In this document: positions 5,167 through 5,838 of the stretch, piece by piece
Layout: the number at the start of each line of letters is the position of its first letter
Position numbering within the stretch: the stretch's first letter is position 1
Assembly (NCBI GenBank): GCA_030042885.1
Contig: JASHYW010000501.1
Span: 1 to 5,838 of the forward strand
Length of the DNA: 5,838 nt
Direction of reading: 5' to 3'
From: Streptosporangiaceae bacterium
GTDB taxonomy: Bacteria; Actinomycetota; Actinomycetes; Streptosporangiales; Streptosporangiaceae
The notes under the pieces: model-generated
What the model was told of the DNA's origin: nothing
The model's input: only the letters and a program-made list of their open reading frames with translations
Database searches by the model: none
Translations under genes and position numbers: made by a program

Positions 5167-5838
5167 GTGTCCGGGTGGGCGATCAGCGTGATGTCGCGGG
5201 CCGCGCCGGTCGCGGCCGAGGTGGCCATCGCCGCATAGACCTGCAGGGCCGCGCTGACCGGTCGCAGCCGGCTGGCCGGCCGGTACGACCCGAGGGTGGC
5301 CAGCACGCGATCGCGGCGCGAGGCGAGCTCCGCCTCGCTCACGTCCAGCCGAAGCTCCCGGCGCGGGATGTCGATCACCACCGTGTCGCCCGGCTCGGCC
5401 AGGGCGATCGCCCCGCCCGTCGCCGCCTCCGGCGCGGCATGGCAGACCGACAGGCCCGAAGTCCCGCCGGAGAACCGCCCGTCAGTGATCAGGGCACAGG
5501 CCCGGCCGAGCCCCTTGCCCTTCAGGAAGCTGGTCGGATACAGCATTTCCTGCATGCCTGGACCGCCGCGCGGGCCCTCGTAGCGGATGATCACCACGTC
5601 ACCCGGCTTGACCGCGCCGCCCAGGATGCCCGCCACCGCGTCTTCCTGGCTCTCGAACACCACCGCGGGCCCGGAGAACTGCCACAGCTCCTCGGGAACC
5701 CCGGCGGTCTTGATGATGGCGCCGTCGGGGGCGAGGTTCCCGTACAGCACGGCCAGCCCGCCGTCCGCGGAGTAGGCGTGCTCGACATCACGGATGCAGC
5801 CGGAGACCTGGTCGGTATCCAGCGTGTCCCAGCGGGCC
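5163..5838 (-). CDS. ilvD: Dihydroxy-acid dehydratase IlvD, C-terminal part (cut by the right edge)
   Basis: IlvD is an Fe-S and Mg-dependent enzyme that dehydrates 2,3-dihydroxy-acids to 2-keto acids in valine, leucine and isoleucine synthesis. The last 224 codons are visible. The reading frame stays open to the edge and the start is outside. Conserved blocks in order are [46 protein letters not shown], then [17 protein letters not shown] (GRFSGGTSG at 5480-5454), the segment carrying the active-site serine in the IlvD/Edd family. The sequence matches the E. coli-type (long) IlvD more closely than shorter IlvD variants, including a C-terminus like [19 protein letters not shown]. It ends HPDT. 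The only odd feature is [10 protein letters not shown], where SIGHVSPEAA is usual. Its TGA overlaps the next gene's GTG. The cluster ligands are upstream, out of view. Confidence 0.95.
   Translation of the reverse strand, partial: ARWDTLDTDQVSGCIRDVEHAYSADGGLAVLYGNLAPDGAIIKTAGVPEELWQFSGPAVVFESQEDAVAGILGGAVKPGDVVIIRYEGPRGGPGMQEMLYPTSFLKGKGLGRACALITDGRFSGGTSGLSVCHAAPEAATGGAIALAEPGDTVVIDIPRRELRLDVSEAELASRRDRVLATLGSYRPASRLRPVSAALQVYAAMATSAATGAARDITLIAHPDT

Overview
This 5.8 kb window is high-GC DNA with strongly GC-biased third codon positions, frequent GTG starts, a menaquinone-synthesis gene and an actinobacterial-looking HTH protein. All of this points to an Actinomycetota chromosome. I cannot resolve the order or genus from sequence alone.

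Layout, left to right. (1) 1-249: a 51-bp tandem repeat (three copies, cut by the left edge). It is best read on the minus strand, as the start of a 17-residue-repeat protein that begins at a GTG behind a perfect AGGAGGT ribosome binding site. (2) 250-493: a divergent intergenic region. Its minus-strand leader contains two overlapping, mutually exclusive 6-bp inverted repeats, one of which reaches into that ribosome binding site. (3) 494-2133, plus strand: a two-gene operon of a short NfeD-type membrane protein and an SPFH/band-7 protein, the same pairing as E. coli YbbJ-QmcA. The SPFH protein has an 11-residue repeat ladder and an added Pro/Ala-rich tail of about 110 residues. (4) 2134-3450, minus strand: a protein with an N-terminal XRE-like helix-turn-helix, a disordered linker of about 310 residues with repeated Trp motifs, and a single membrane helix at the very C-terminus. 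Its stop codon abuts the SPFH stop codon (TAGCTA) with no base between. (5) 3451-3659: a short intergenic stretch with a 16-bp imperfect dyad beside a possible leaderless start for the HTH gene. (6) 3660-5838, minus strand: a probable operon read leftwards, ilvD (C-terminal 224 codons only), a GNAT acetyltransferase (4-bp GTGA overlap with ilvD), then menA 34 bp further on.

The two recognised functions in the right half are branched-chain amino acid synthesis (IlvD) and menaquinone synthesis (MenA). The GNAT protein between them has no predictable substrate. NfeD and SPFH proteins are known to work together in membrane microdomain organisation. The neighbouring tail-anchored HTH protein would also sit at the membrane, and the repeat protein gene diverges from the same locus. 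A functional link among these is inference. The features most worth a second look are the repeat-protein gene with its possible switchable leader, and the tail-anchored HTH protein with Trp motifs next to the NfeD-SPFH pair.
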